A stretch of DNA of 8,000 nucleotides from an uncultured Clostridia bacterium (GTDB lineage: Bacteria > Bacillota > Clostridia > Christensenellales > Aristaeellaceae). The notes beneath the pieces are model-generated. The model ran no database searches. It was given only the letters and a program-made list of their open reading frames with translations, and had not been told where the DNA came from. Shown one piece after another: positions 1-5,610 of the stretch (positions within the stretch are counted from its first letter, which is position 1; every line of letters begins with the position of its first letter). Both the position numbers and the translations under genes were made by a program. The DNA lies in NCBI GenBank assembly GCA_934647145.1, contig CAKUFB010000120.1:1-8000 (forward strand), written 5' to 3'.

Positions 1-15
1 TGGAAAATGAGATTT

Positions 16-103
16 TCCGGCGCAAAAATCGTCCCGTGCCCACCGTACATGCCGCTGGGCGCGATTGAAAGTTCGAGAGGGTTGCGACCCTCTCGAGCTC
101 TCC
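16..103 (+). repeat. Dispersed palindromic repeat, copy A (about 88 bp)
   Basis: This segment matches 5161-5247 in the same orientation, with roughly 85% identity by eye over the best 80 bases and small gaps. Its core is a perfect hairpin at 73-96: stem TCGAGAGGGT/ACCCTCTCGA with loop TGCG, followed by GCTCTCC. In copy B the T-A pair next to the loop is C-G, a two-sided change that keeps the pair, while the neighbouring G-C pair became A-C. The family looks like a REP- or MITE-type intergenic element. No transposase is nearby. Confidence 0.7.
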
Positions 104-244
104 GGGGGTTTTTCGACAGTCTGGGGCGCAGCGCAGCTGCGCCTCCCCCGGCAGGGGCGATTCGTCCTCCACCTTCCGCGCAATCCTTTGCGCCCAGCGC
201 ACCCCGGTTCAAAGCCCTCCGTGAACACGATCAGAGGCAGGCGG

Positions 245-289
245 TTTCTCTCCCCATGGTTAGTCTTAGCTAACCATGGGGGGGAGAAA
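245..289. repeat. Strong 12-bp palindrome with outer stem
   Basis: CCCCATGGTTAG (252-263) and CTAACCATGGGG (270-281) form a perfect 12-bp stem around the six-base loop TCTTAG. A second stem TTTCTC (245-250) with GAGAAA (284-289) extends it across a small internal loop. Neither strand has a T run after the stem, so it does not look like an intrinsic terminator. It could be an RNA structure or a protein binding site; no function can be assigned. Confidence 0.6.
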
Positions 290-350
290 ATAAACTCCCT
301 TCAACCTCGCCCGCCTGCCGGAAGGCGCTTCGAGCGAAGAAGCGGAGTAG

Positions 351-402
351 CTTCGGTGGGGGTCTGGGGGAGCGCGAAGCGAACGCGGAGCCTCCCCCAG
401 CC
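351..402 (+). repeat. 52-bp dispersed hairpin element, left copy
   Basis: These 52 bases are the reverse complement of 7671-7722 with a single difference (AACGCGG here, AATGCGG in the other copy). The match stops abruptly at both ends. The element folds on itself: CTGGGGGAG pairs with CTCCCCCAG (9 bp), and inside it CGCG pairs with CGCG around AAGCGAA. This copy ends 9 bp from the GH2 stop codon, so it would lie in the 3' end of that operon's transcript, where it might protect or end the RNA. It lacks a T tract. Confidence 0.85.
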
Positions 403-410
403 GGATGCGC

Positions 411-2150
411 CTATTCCTCGATCTTCGCCCTGCGGGTGTTGATGGCATGGAAGAGCGCGGGATCAAACTTGAACCGACGGTCATAGGTCATCAGGCCGTT
501 CTGCTCCTGCTCCACGTCGTAGAGCTGGGTGTAGCAGAAGGCGCAGATGCGCTCGTTATCCAGCAGCGCGTCGGTCAGGCCCTTGTAGCGCGCCAGGAAT
601 TCCTCGGGGGTCTGGACGGACTTACCATAGCCCCACGCGTCCCGCTGCTCGCCCACGGCCCACTTGATGCCGCCGTACTCGCTGACGAAGACCGGGCCGC
701 CGGCATATTTCTGACGGCCGGGGGTGGCGCGCTCCACCTGGTCGAGCACGATGCCCTCGTCGATCCGGCTGTAGCACTTCGCAAATTCGTCCGGATCCTG
801 CAGGTAGTCGTGCACGTCGAAAATGTCGGTGACGACGTGGTAGTTGCCGCTGGTATCGATGACCGGTCGGGTCGGGTCGGCGGCCTTGGTGGCCAGGTAA
901 ATCACGCGCAGCGCGTCGTCGCACTGACGGCTGCCGCCAATGTCCCAGGTCTCGTTGAGCGGGCACCAGCCGATCAGACTGGGATGGCTGAAGTCGCGCT
1001 CCATGGCCTCCAGCCACTCGGGCAGGAAGTGGTTTACCACCTCGAAGCGGGTGATGTCCAGTCCCCAGCTGGCCTGCTCGCCCCAGACGACGTAGCCCAG
1101 CCTGTCGGCCCAGTACAGAAACCTCGGCTCGAACACCTTCTGGTGCAGGCGCGCGCCGTTAAAGCCCAGGCGCATCGAGTCCTCGATGTCCTTTTTGAGC
1201 GCCGCGTCCGAGGGCGCGGTGTAGATGCCGTCCGGATAGAAGCCCTGATCCAGCACCCAGCGGCCGAAGAACACGCGGCCGTTGATCGTCATGCCCTTTT
1301 CGTTCAGGCCCACCTCGCGCAGGCCGAAGTAGCCCTTCGCCGCGTCGAGGGTCGCCTCGCCGTCGGTCAGGGTGAACTCCAGGTCGTACAGGTTGCCCAT
1401 TCCCAGATCCCACAGGTGCTTCTCGGCCAGGTTCAGCGTCACCGTGACCGCCTCGGAGCACACCTTCTGCTGAGAAACCGCCATTTCGCGGCCGTCGAAC
1501 AGCGCGCGCACGGTCAGCGTCCTGCCGATCGCCGGACGGGTGAGCGTGACCTGCAGCGTCTCCGCGCAGTGGGCGACGTCCGAATAGGTCTTATAGGAAA
1601 CCAGGCGCGCCGCGTCGACCGGCTCCATCCACACGCTCTGCCAGATGCCGGTCGTGCGGGTATAGGCGCAGCCATAGGAATGCTGGCGCTTGCTCTGCTT
1701 GCCCGAGGGCTGAGTCGCGCTGCGCAGATGGTCGTAGGCGCACAGGGTGATGTAGTTGCCCTCGGCCTTCAGCAGGTCGGTCACGTCCAGGCAAAACGGC
1801 GTGTAGCCGCCCCTGTGCTCGCCCGCGAGCTGGCCGTTGACGTACACCCTGGCGTGGTAGTCCACCGCGCCGAAGTGCAGCAGCGCCCGCTTGCCCTCAA
1901 AGCTCTCGGGCAGGTCGATGCTCCTGCGGTACCACACGCAGTTCATGAACTCCTTGCGGCCGACGCCGGACAGCTCGCTCTCCGGGCAGTAGGGCACCCG
2001 GATGCGCTGCGCAAGCGAATCGCGCTCGTAGTACCTCAGACCCTTGCCGTTCTCGCCGTCGTCCACCTCAAAATCCCATTCGCCGTTCAGGCACAGCCAG
2101 TCCTCGCGCTCCAGCTGCGGGCGCGGGTACTCCAGTCTCAGGTCGATCAT
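411..2150 (-). CDS. Glycoside hydrolase family 2 protein (beta-galactosidase/glucuronidase superfamily)
   Basis: The 579-aa product would hydrolyse a beta-glycoside with retention of configuration. It has no signal peptide, so it likely acts in the cytoplasm on an imported sugar. Domains by position: N-terminal sugar-binding jelly roll about 1-175 (ending near GIWQSVWMEP, W170), an immunoglobulin-like domain about 176-275, then a TIM barrel to the end, with the GH2 GFNGARLHQ signature at R334-H336. E400 in PLNETWD is the predicted acid/base and E491 in VSEYGG the nucleophile; their 91-residue spacing equals that in E. coli GusA (E413, E504). The Asn-x-Lys that GusA uses for the glucuronate carboxylate appears as EQN before GLMTYDR, so a true beta-glucuronidase is unlikely. 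The ATG at 2150 is chosen because AAAGGAG lies 10 nt upstream and homology begins there; the open frame to 2579 is antisense noise. It is the last gene of the operon. The family call is firm; the sugar is unknown. Confidence 0.92.
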   Translation of the reverse strand: MIDLRLEYPRPQLEREDWLCLNGEWDFEVDDGENGKGLRYYERDSLAQRIRVPYCPESELSGVGRKEFMNCVWYRRSIDLPESFEGKRALLHFGAVDYHARVYVNGQLAGEHRGGYTPFCLDVTDLLKAEGNYITLCAYDHLRSATQPSGKQSKRQHSYGCAYTRTTGIWQSVWMEPVDAARLVSYKTYSDVAHCAETLQVTLTRPAIGRTLTVRALFDGREMAVSQQKVCSEAVTVTLNLAEKHLWDLGMGNLYDLEFTLTDGEATLDAAKGYFGLREVGLNEKGMTINGRVFFGRWVLDQGFYPDGIYTAPSDAALKKDIEDSMRLGFNGARLHQKVFEPRFLYWADRLGYVVWGEQASWGLDITRFEVVNHFLPEWLEAMERDFSHPSLIGWCPLNETWDIGGSRQCDDALRVIYLATKAADPTRPVIDTSGNYHVVTDIFDVHDYLQDPDEFAKCYSRIDEGIVLDQVERATPGRQKYAGGPVFVSEYGGIKWAVGEQRDAWGYGKSVQTPEEFLARYKGLTDALLDNERICAFCYTQLYDVEQEQNGLMTYDRRFKFDPALFHAINTRRAKIEE

Positions 2151-2160
2151 CGTTGTATTT

Positions 2161-2167
2161 CTCCTTT
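2161..2167 (-). promoter_or_regulatory. Ribosome binding site of the GH2 gene
   Basis: AAAGGAG on the minus strand, 10 nt before the ATG at 2150 and inside the 23-nt gap after the preceding stop. It fixes the GH2 start and excludes the long upstream frame extension. Confidence 0.8.
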
Positions 2168-2173
2168 CATTCG

Positions 2174-2770
2174 TCACTCCAGCTCCGGTATCCAGTTGTA
2201 GTGGCGCAGGCGCCAGGTGTTTTCGTCCCGATCGTATTCGAACACGCTGATGGAGCAGTTGTCGGTAATGGGGCGCAGCTCGGTCGAGGGCACGCCCACG
2301 GTGAGCGCGAGGAAGGTGCGAACGACGCCCCCGTGGCACACCGCCGCGACGCGCTCGAGGTTGTCCGCCGCGACCTGCTCGCGGAAGGCCAGAAGGCGCG
2401 CGGTCATCTCCCGGGCGCCTTCGCCGCCGAACGCGCTGTAGTCCATCGTGCGTATGGCCGCCTGGTAATCCGGGCCGTACCGCTCGACCAGCTCGGCGCG
2501 CGTCATTCCGGGAAAGGGCGCGCGTACCTCGCGAATCAGCGGGCAGAGCACGTGCCCGGTCTCGGGGCCGAAGGCGCACTCGAAGGTCTGCCGGGCGCGG
2601 AGCAGGTCGCTGACATAGATCTTGTCGAAGGGCTTCATCCTGCGGAGATGCTCGCCCACGCGCCTGGCCTGCTCCCTGCCCAGCTCGGTCAGCGGATACT
2701 CGTCCCAGCCGGCGGACACGCAGTCGCGGTTGGCCACGCTCTGGCCGTGTCGGATCAGGTACAGCTTCAC
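2174..2770 (-). CDS. Histidine phosphatase family protein (phosphoglycerate mutase-like)
   Basis: The 198-aa protein belongs to the histidine phosphatase superfamily, whose members move or remove phosphate through a phosphohistidine. LIRHGQS at residues 5-11 holds the phospho-accepting H8 with R7. The second catalytic histidine is H146 in VCHGGVVRT, and SDLLRARQTF gives the conserved phosphate-pocket arginine region. Its length fits the short, cofactor-independent phosphatase branch (PhoE/CobC/GpmB-like), most of which are phosphatases, not glycolytic mutases. The start is a GTG whose last bases overlap the TGA of pgcA (GTGA, 2767-2770). No upstream start is possible without leaving the family alignment. 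The site before it is weak, so translation is probably coupled to pgcA. The substrate cannot be assigned; a sugar phosphate would suit the neighbours. Confidence 0.88.
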   Translation of the reverse strand: MKLYLIRHGQSVANRDCVSAGWDEYPLTELGREQARRVGEHLRRMKPFDKIYVSDLLRARQTFECAFGPETGHVLCPLIREVRAPFPGMTRAELVERYGPDYQAAIRTMDYSAFGGEGAREMTARLLAFREQVAADNLERVAAVCHGGVVRTFLALTVGVPSTELRPITDNCSISVFEYDRDENTWRLRHYNWIPELE

Positions 2771-4494
2771 AGCAGACTGTTCAGGCAGTCCACCGCCGCG
2801 TCGGAGAGCGTCTGAAGCTGCCTTTCGGTTTCCTCATGCGAGGCGGACATGGCGTTGACGTAGAGCTTGACCTTGGGCTCGGTGCCGCTGGGGCGCACGC
2901 AGATCCACGCGCCGTCCTCCAGCTCGTAGTACAGCACGTCGCTCTTTCCCTGCTCCAGCGCGCCGACGCGGCCCTGGCTGTCCACGCGCTCGCCCCTGAG
3001 GTAGTCGCGCACGGCCAGCACGCGCTTGCCCGCGAACTCGGAAGGCACCTTTTCGCGCAGGTCGCGCATCAGCGCACCCATCTTCTGCAGGCCGTCCTTG
3101 CCGGACAGCGCGAAGGAGGTGACCCTGGAGTCGTAATAGCCGTACTTCTTATAGATGGCCTCGAGCGCGTCGTAGAGGGTCATGTTCTGCTTCTTGTACC
3201 AGGCGGCGGTCTCGGCGATGAGCAGACTGGCGTTCACGCCGTCCTTGTCGCGCACCTCGGTGCCGCTGAGGTACCCGCAGGATTCCTCAAAGCCGAACAC
3301 AAAGGTGTGCTCGCCGGTCTCGGTGAACTGCTCGATCTTCTCGGCGATAAACTTGAAGCCGGTCAGCGTCTCGACCATCGCGCAGCCGTAGTCCTCGCAG
3401 ATGGCGCGCGCCAGCTCGGTGGACACGATCGACTTGACCGCAGCGGCGTTCTTTGGCAGCGTGCCGTTCGCCCTGCGGCGGTCGAGGATGTAGTGCAGCA
3501 GCAGGCAGCCGATCTGGTTGCCGCTGAGCGCGCGCACCCTGCCCTCGCCGTCCAGCACCGCGATGCCCACGCGGTCGCAGTCCGGGTCGGTGCCGAACAC
3601 CAGATCGGCGTGCACCTTTTTCTGCAGCTCGAGCGCCAGCTCAAACGCCGCCGGATCCTCGGGGTTGGGCACGCGCACGGTGTGGAAGGTCGGGTCGGGC
3701 TTTTCCTGCTCCGGTACGACGAACACGCGCGTAAAGCCCATGTCGGCCAGCGCGCGGCGCACCGGCATGTTGCCCGAGCCGTGCAGGGGGGTGTAGACGA
3801 TGGTCAGCCTGTCGCCCATCTCGCGATCCAGCTCGGGCGAAATGGCCAGGCTCTCCACGCAGGCCATGTACGCGTCGTCCACGTCCTTGCCGATGATCTG
3901 CAGCAGGCCGCTTGCAAGCGCCTTATCCTCGTCCATGGGCAGGCTTTCCTGATAGGTGGTCTGGCGAATCAGCTCCAGAATCTTGTCGGCGCGCTCGGGA
4001 GGCATCTGGCCGCCGTCCTCCCAGTAGACCTTGTAGCCGTTGTACTGCGCGGGGTTGTGGCTGGCGGTGATCACGATGCCCGCAATGGCCTTCAGGTGGC
4101 GCACCGCGAAGGACAGCATGGGCACCGGCCGCAGCGACTCGAACAGGTAGACCTTCACGCCCATCCTGCACAGCACCAGCGCCGCCTGCCTGGCGAAGCG
4201 GTCGCTGAACCGGCGGGAGTCGTAGGCGATGACCACGCCGCGCTCGGCCTGGCCGGGGGCGGACAGGATGTACCGGGCCAGCGCCTGGGTCGCCCGGCGC
4301 ACCACGTAGCAGTTCATGCGGTTGCTGCCCGCGCCGATCACGCCGCGCAGGCCGGCCGTGCCGAAGCTCAGGTCGGTATAAAAGCGATCCTCGATTTCCT
4401 TGTCGTCGTTTCGAATGGAGAGCAGCTCGTCCACCGTCTCGCGGTCGTCCGCGAAGTCCTTGAGCCACTGCTCGTAAGCCTCACGAGGTGTCAT
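2767..4494 (-). CDS. pgcA: Alpha-phosphoglucomutase / phosphomannomutase family (PgcA-like)
   Basis: The 575-aa enzyme interconverts glucose-1-phosphate and glucose-6-phosphate through a phosphoserine in the cytoplasm, supplying UDP-glucose for glycan and envelope synthesis. All four alpha-D-phosphohexomutase signatures are present in order: the phosphoserine loop TASHNP (S145), the Mg2+ loop GTDPDCDR (D303, D305, D307), the sugar-recognition loop GFEESCGYLSG (from G401, with E403 and S405), and the phosphate-binding loop RPSGTEPK (from R534). The length is close to B. subtilis PgcA (about 580 aa), and the N-terminal FGTAGLRG motif is typical of that type. The ATG at 4494 is preferred because AAAGGAA lies 9 nt upstream; the in-frame GTG at 4503 nearly touches that site. 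It heads the operon and overlaps the next gene by 4 nt. A phosphomannomutase side activity is possible. The 208-nt region before it carries DnaA-box-like sequences. Confidence 0.93.
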   Translation of the reverse strand: MTPREAYEQWLKDFADDRETVDELLSIRNDDKEIEDRFYTDLSFGTAGLRGVIGAGSNRMNCYVVRRATQALARYILSAPGQAERGVVIAYDSRRFSDRFARQAALVLCRMGVKVYLFESLRPVPMLSFAVRHLKAIAGIVITASHNPAQYNGYKVYWEDGGQMPPERADKILELIRQTTYQESLPMDEDKALASGLLQIIGKDVDDAYMACVESLAISPELDREMGDRLTIVYTPLHGSGNMPVRRALADMGFTRVFVVPEQEKPDPTFHTVRVPNPEDPAAFELALELQKKVHADLVFGTDPDCDRVGIAVLDGEGRVRALSGNQIGCLLLHYILDRRRANGTLPKNAAAVKSIVSTELARAICEDYGCAMVETLTGFKFIAEKIEQFTETGEHTFVFGFEESCGYLSGTEVRDKDGVNASLLIAETAAWYKKQNMTLYDALEAIYKKYGYYDSRVTSFALSGKDGLQKMGALMRDLREKVPSEFAGKRVLAVRDYLRGERVDSQGRVGALEQGKSDVLYYELEDGAWICVRPSGTEPKVKLYVNAMSASHEETERQLQTLSDAAVDCLNSLL

Positions 4495-4503
4495 AAAACG
4501 CAC

Positions 4504-4510
4504 TTCCTTT
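4504..4510 (-). promoter_or_regulatory. Ribosome binding site of pgcA
   Basis: AAAGGAA on the minus strand, 9 nt from the ATG at 4494. It decides against the GTG at 4503, which abuts it. Confidence 0.7.
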
Positions 4511-4528
4511 CTGTTTTTTACTCAGGTC

Positions 4529-4693
4529 TGTGGAAAAATATGTGATGCGGTCGGACGCTGTGGATGATTTATCCCCGCTATGCACGCAATACACAGACAG
4601 TTGTCCACATTATCCACCGCTTTTCGAACAGAAATGTGGATAACTTCATGCCGAACAGGTGGAAAAGCCTTGCCCTCACCGAAGTTATCCACA
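4529..4693. promoter_or_regulatory. Cluster of DnaA-box-like sequences upstream of pgcA
   Basis: Within 165 bp there are two perfect TTATCCACA boxes: 4685-4693 on the plus strand and 4635-4643 on the minus strand. Near matches are TTTTCCACA (minus, 4529-4537), TCATCCACA (minus, 4559-4567), TTGTCCACA (plus, 4601-4609), TTATCCACC (plus, 4610-4618, directly abutting) and TTTTCCACC (minus, 4658-4666). This density stands out in GC-rich DNA. DnaA is known to bind such clusters at oriC, at titration sites and at regulated promoters. Since dnaA/dnaN are absent, I favour a titration or regulatory cluster over an origin. It occupies the whole gap between the DUF1858 stop and pgcA. No clear -35/-10 pair for pgcA could be picked out. 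Confidence 0.65.
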
Positions 4694-4694
4694 T
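4634..4694. repeat. 14-bp perfect inverted repeat containing the two perfect DnaA boxes
   Basis: ATGTGGATAACTTC (4634-4647) and GAAGTTATCCACAT (4681-4694) are exact inverted copies separated by 33 nt. On the minus strand the structure begins 9 nt after the DUF1858 stop codon and is followed by TTCTGTT, so it could alternatively act as a poor terminator for that gene. Confidence 0.75.
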
Positions 4695-4702
4695 CTTGTG
4701 CC

Positions 4703-4906
4703 TTACTTGGACTGCCCGGCCAGGAAAGCGTTCAGCTTTTCCACCAGCTCGTCCACATCCACGCCGTGCGCCGCGCAGGCGTCCTCCAGGCTCTCCGCCG
4801 TCGCGTGCGGGCAGCCCAGGCAGTGCATGCCGAAGTCCATCAGGATGGGGGCGGTGTCGCGGTTGAGGCGCAGCACCTCGATGATGCTCATCTTCTTGTT
4901 GACCAT
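4703..4906 (-). CDS. DUF1858 domain-containing redox-disulfide protein
   Basis: This 67-aa cytoplasmic protein matches the DUF1858 family, the 'hybrid cluster protein-associated redox disulfide domain', which is usually 60-75 aa, so it is complete. The signature is DFGMHCLGCPHATAESLEDAC, with the CxxC pair C29/C32 and a third cysteine, C44. Such proteins are thought to carry a reducible disulfide or bind metal; the partner is not known for most members. The ATG at 4906 is supported by AAAGGAGG 8 nt upstream; M6 is a possible but poorer start. It stands alone on the minus strand, 208 nt before pgcA, and is divergent from prfC. No hybrid cluster protein gene is in the window. Confidence 0.9.
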   Translation of the reverse strand: MVNKKMSIIEVLRLNRDTAPILMDFGMHCLGCPHATAESLEDACAAHGVDVDELVEKLNAFLAGQSK

Positions 4907-4914
4907 GGTTATAA

Positions 4915-4922
4915 CCTCCTTT
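4915..4922 (-). promoter_or_regulatory. Ribosome binding site of the DUF1858 gene
   Basis: AAAGGAGG on the minus strand, 8 nt before the ATG at 4906; the same sequence and spacing precede prfC. Confidence 0.85.
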
Positions 4923-4939
4923 TCCCAGTCAATACTGTT

Positions 4940-4945
4940 ATTGTA
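4940..4945 (-). promoter_or_regulatory. Possible -10 element for the DUF1858 gene
   Basis: TACAAT on the minus strand, 33 nt before the start codon, resembles a sigma-A -10 box. The hexamer 17 nt further upstream is a poor -35, so this is tentative. Confidence 0.25.
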
Positions 4946-5039
4946 CGCGATCTTCGCCTTCTTATCTATCAGCGAATGTTAAATCGACAAGCCGTGTGGC
5001 GGGGAAGCAGGCTCCCCCGCCACTGCCACCCTCTCCAGT

Positions 5040-5074
5040 CTCCGCTAAAAATCAAAGATTTTTCGGGCGCGGAG
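5040..5074. repeat. Two-tier hairpin
   Basis: CTCCGC (5040-5045) pairs with GCGGAG (5069-5074). Inside it, AAAAATC (5047-5053) pairs with GATTTTT (5057-5063) around AAA. There is one unpaired base on the left and five on the right. Confidence 0.55.
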
Positions 5075-5086
5075 CCTGCAGGGAAT

Positions 5087-5177
5087 CAATTTTTCTTCTG
5101 GGGCTTCGAGCGTATTTCAATGTAAATAAGTCTTGGATATAAATGGAACACGCTCGGAATCCCCGCCAGAAAAATTG
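5087..5177. repeat. 91-nt imperfect palindrome with AT-rich loop
   Basis: Bases 5087-5119 pair with 5144-5177: 29 of 33 positions pair, counting two wobbles, with four mismatches and a single bulged G at 5156. Anchors are CAATTTTTCT/AGAAAAATTG, GGGG/CCCC and GAGCGT/ACGCTC. The loop 5120-5143 is AT-rich. No coding or transposase signal accompanies it. It resembles the terminal-inverted-repeat layout of a tiny MITE or a long structured RNA. Its right arm runs into repeat copy B. Confidence 0.65.
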
Positions 5178-5247
5178 CCCGCGCCCACCGCGCATGTCGC
5201 TGGGCTCGATTTGAATTCGAGAGGACTGCGGCCCTCTCGAGCTCTCC
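5161..5247 (+). repeat. Dispersed palindromic repeat, copy B
   Basis: This is the second copy of the element at 16-103, in the same orientation. Its core hairpin is TCGAGAGG/CCTCTCGA (5217-5224 with 5233-5240); next to the loop an A-C mismatch is followed by a C-G pair where copy A has T-A. The same trailing GCTCTCC follows. Confidence 0.7.
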
Positions 5248-5325
5248 CAAGGAGTACAGCAACCCGCGTGGCGAGAGTGGATGCAGAGACGTGGCTCGCA
5301 GAATGCGGCGCAACGCAAAAACATA

Positions 5326-5361
5326 GACTTCGGCCGCTCCAATCTATGGCGGCCGATAGTC
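5326..5361. repeat. 12-bp hairpin with one bulge
   Basis: GACTTCGGCCGC (5326-5337) pairs with 5349-5361, which reads GCGGCCGATAGTC with T5357 bulged, leaving an 11-nt loop. No T tract follows on either strand, so it is not an obvious terminator. Confidence 0.5.
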
Positions 5362-5482
5362 GTCGCCAGAACCGGCGGCAGCAACCGGGTGCAGGCTCAG
5401 CCTGCCGGCCCTGCCGACGGCCTCTCAATCGTCCTCTCTATAGGTTTAACCAAAACTTGCGTACAGCGCGTGAAAACTGGAG

Positions 5483-5488
5483 TAAAAT
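5483..5488 (+). promoter_or_regulatory. Possible -10 element for prfC
   Basis: TAAAAT in a locally AT-rich patch would start transcription near 5495-5500, just before the leader hairpin. TTGCGT (5457-5462) is the only -35-like hexamer, and its 20-nt spacing is too long, so this is tentative. Confidence 0.3.
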
Positions 5489-5499
5489 AAATAAGATAG

Positions 5500-5524
5500 G
5501 ATGGGTGCGCGAGCGCCCGTCATC
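5500..5524 (+). promoter_or_regulatory. prfC leader hairpin with a GCGA tetraloop
   Basis: GATG (5500-5503) pairs with CATC (5521-5524), and GGTGC (5504-5508) with GCGCC (5513-5517, one T-G wobble), closed by a GCGA loop of the stable GNRA type. Three bases (CGT) bulge on the right. It would sit at or near the 5' end of the prfC transcript. Confidence 0.45.
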
Positions 5525-5544
5525 AGCAGGCGAGGAGGCTTCGT

Positions 5545-5559
5545 ATGTACCCGATTTGA
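5545..5559 (+). CDS. Possible 4-codon leader mini-ORF (MYPI, stop UGA) upstream of prfC
   Basis: AGGAGG (5533-5538) lies 6 nt before ATG TAC CCG ATT TGA. The site is as strong as prfC's own, yet the only start codon it serves opens a four-residue frame ending in UGA 51 nt before prfC. RF3 acts on ribosomes after peptide release by RF1 or RF2, so a UGA mini-ORF ahead of its gene could sense termination efficiency. That link is inference; chance occurrence of the motif is possible. Confidence 0.35.
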   Translation: MYPI

Positions 5560-5594
5560 TACCGCGCAGACCCGGCTTCGCACCCCATCACACC

Positions 5595-5602
5595 AAAGGA
5601 GG
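5595..5602 (+). promoter_or_regulatory. Ribosome binding site of prfC
   Basis: AAAGGAGG with 8-nt spacing to the ATG at 5611; it fixes the prfC start. Confidence 0.9.
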
Positions 5603-5610
5603 ATACATAC

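Larger units (their letters stand above)
1..410. repeat. Hairpin-rich intergenic region, no gene seen
   Basis: I see no credible gene here: open frames lack a good ribosome binding site and run through palindromes. The stretch lies downstream of the minus-strand operon ending at 411. It contains a 7-bp stem at 2-18, a 10-bp stem at 73-96, facing CCGGGGG (102-108) and CCCCCGG (145-151), a 6-bp stem GCGCAA/TTGCGC at 178-193, a 12-bp stem at 252-281, a 6-bp stem CGCTTC/GAAGCG at 326-344, and the 52-bp dispersed element at 351-402. None is followed by a T tract on the minus strand, so a classical terminator for the operon is not evident. Confidence 0.7.
4907..5610. other. Divergent intergenic region, hairpin-rich, no protein gene seen
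   Basis: This 704-nt gap separates the divergent DUF1858 and prfC genes. Open frames here have no ribosome binding site or recognisable product. It holds a 9-bp stem GTGGCGGGG/CCCCGCCAC (4996-5023), a two-tier hairpin at 5040-5074, a 91-nt imperfect palindrome at 5087-5177, repeat copy B at 5161-5247, a 12-bp bulged stem at 5326-5361, a small palindrome GCAGGCTCAGCCTGC (5391-5405) and the prfC leader. I found no tRNA, T-box or known riboswitch motif. Confidence 0.6.

Noticed and set aside
7..442. Short open frames at the left edge
   Set aside because: They run through palindromes and the dispersed repeat, lack binding sites and show no family resemblance.
405..2201. 598-aa open frame on the plus strand opposite the GH2 gene
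   Set aside because: It is the antisense shadow of a confident GH2 gene, shows no known family, and such frames are common in GC-rich codon usage.
2151..2579. N-terminal extension of the GH2 frame
   Set aside because: It overlaps the histidine phosphatase gene on the same strand in another frame. Its Arg-rich translation is typical of out-of-frame GC-rich DNA, and the ribosome binding site at 2161-2167 supports the start at 2150.
4495..4503. GTG at 4501-4503 as the pgcA start
   Set aside because: Only one base would separate it from the AAAGGAA site; the ATG at 4494 has a normal 9-nt spacing.
2836..4545. 569-aa plus-strand open frame opposite pgcA
   Set aside because: It is an antisense shadow; pgcA has all four family signatures on the other strand.
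4495..4702. Chromosomal replication origin
   Set aside because: No dnaA, dnaN, rpmH or other origin neighbours and no evident unwinding region are seen, so the DnaA boxes alone do not support oriC. Kept only as a possibility.
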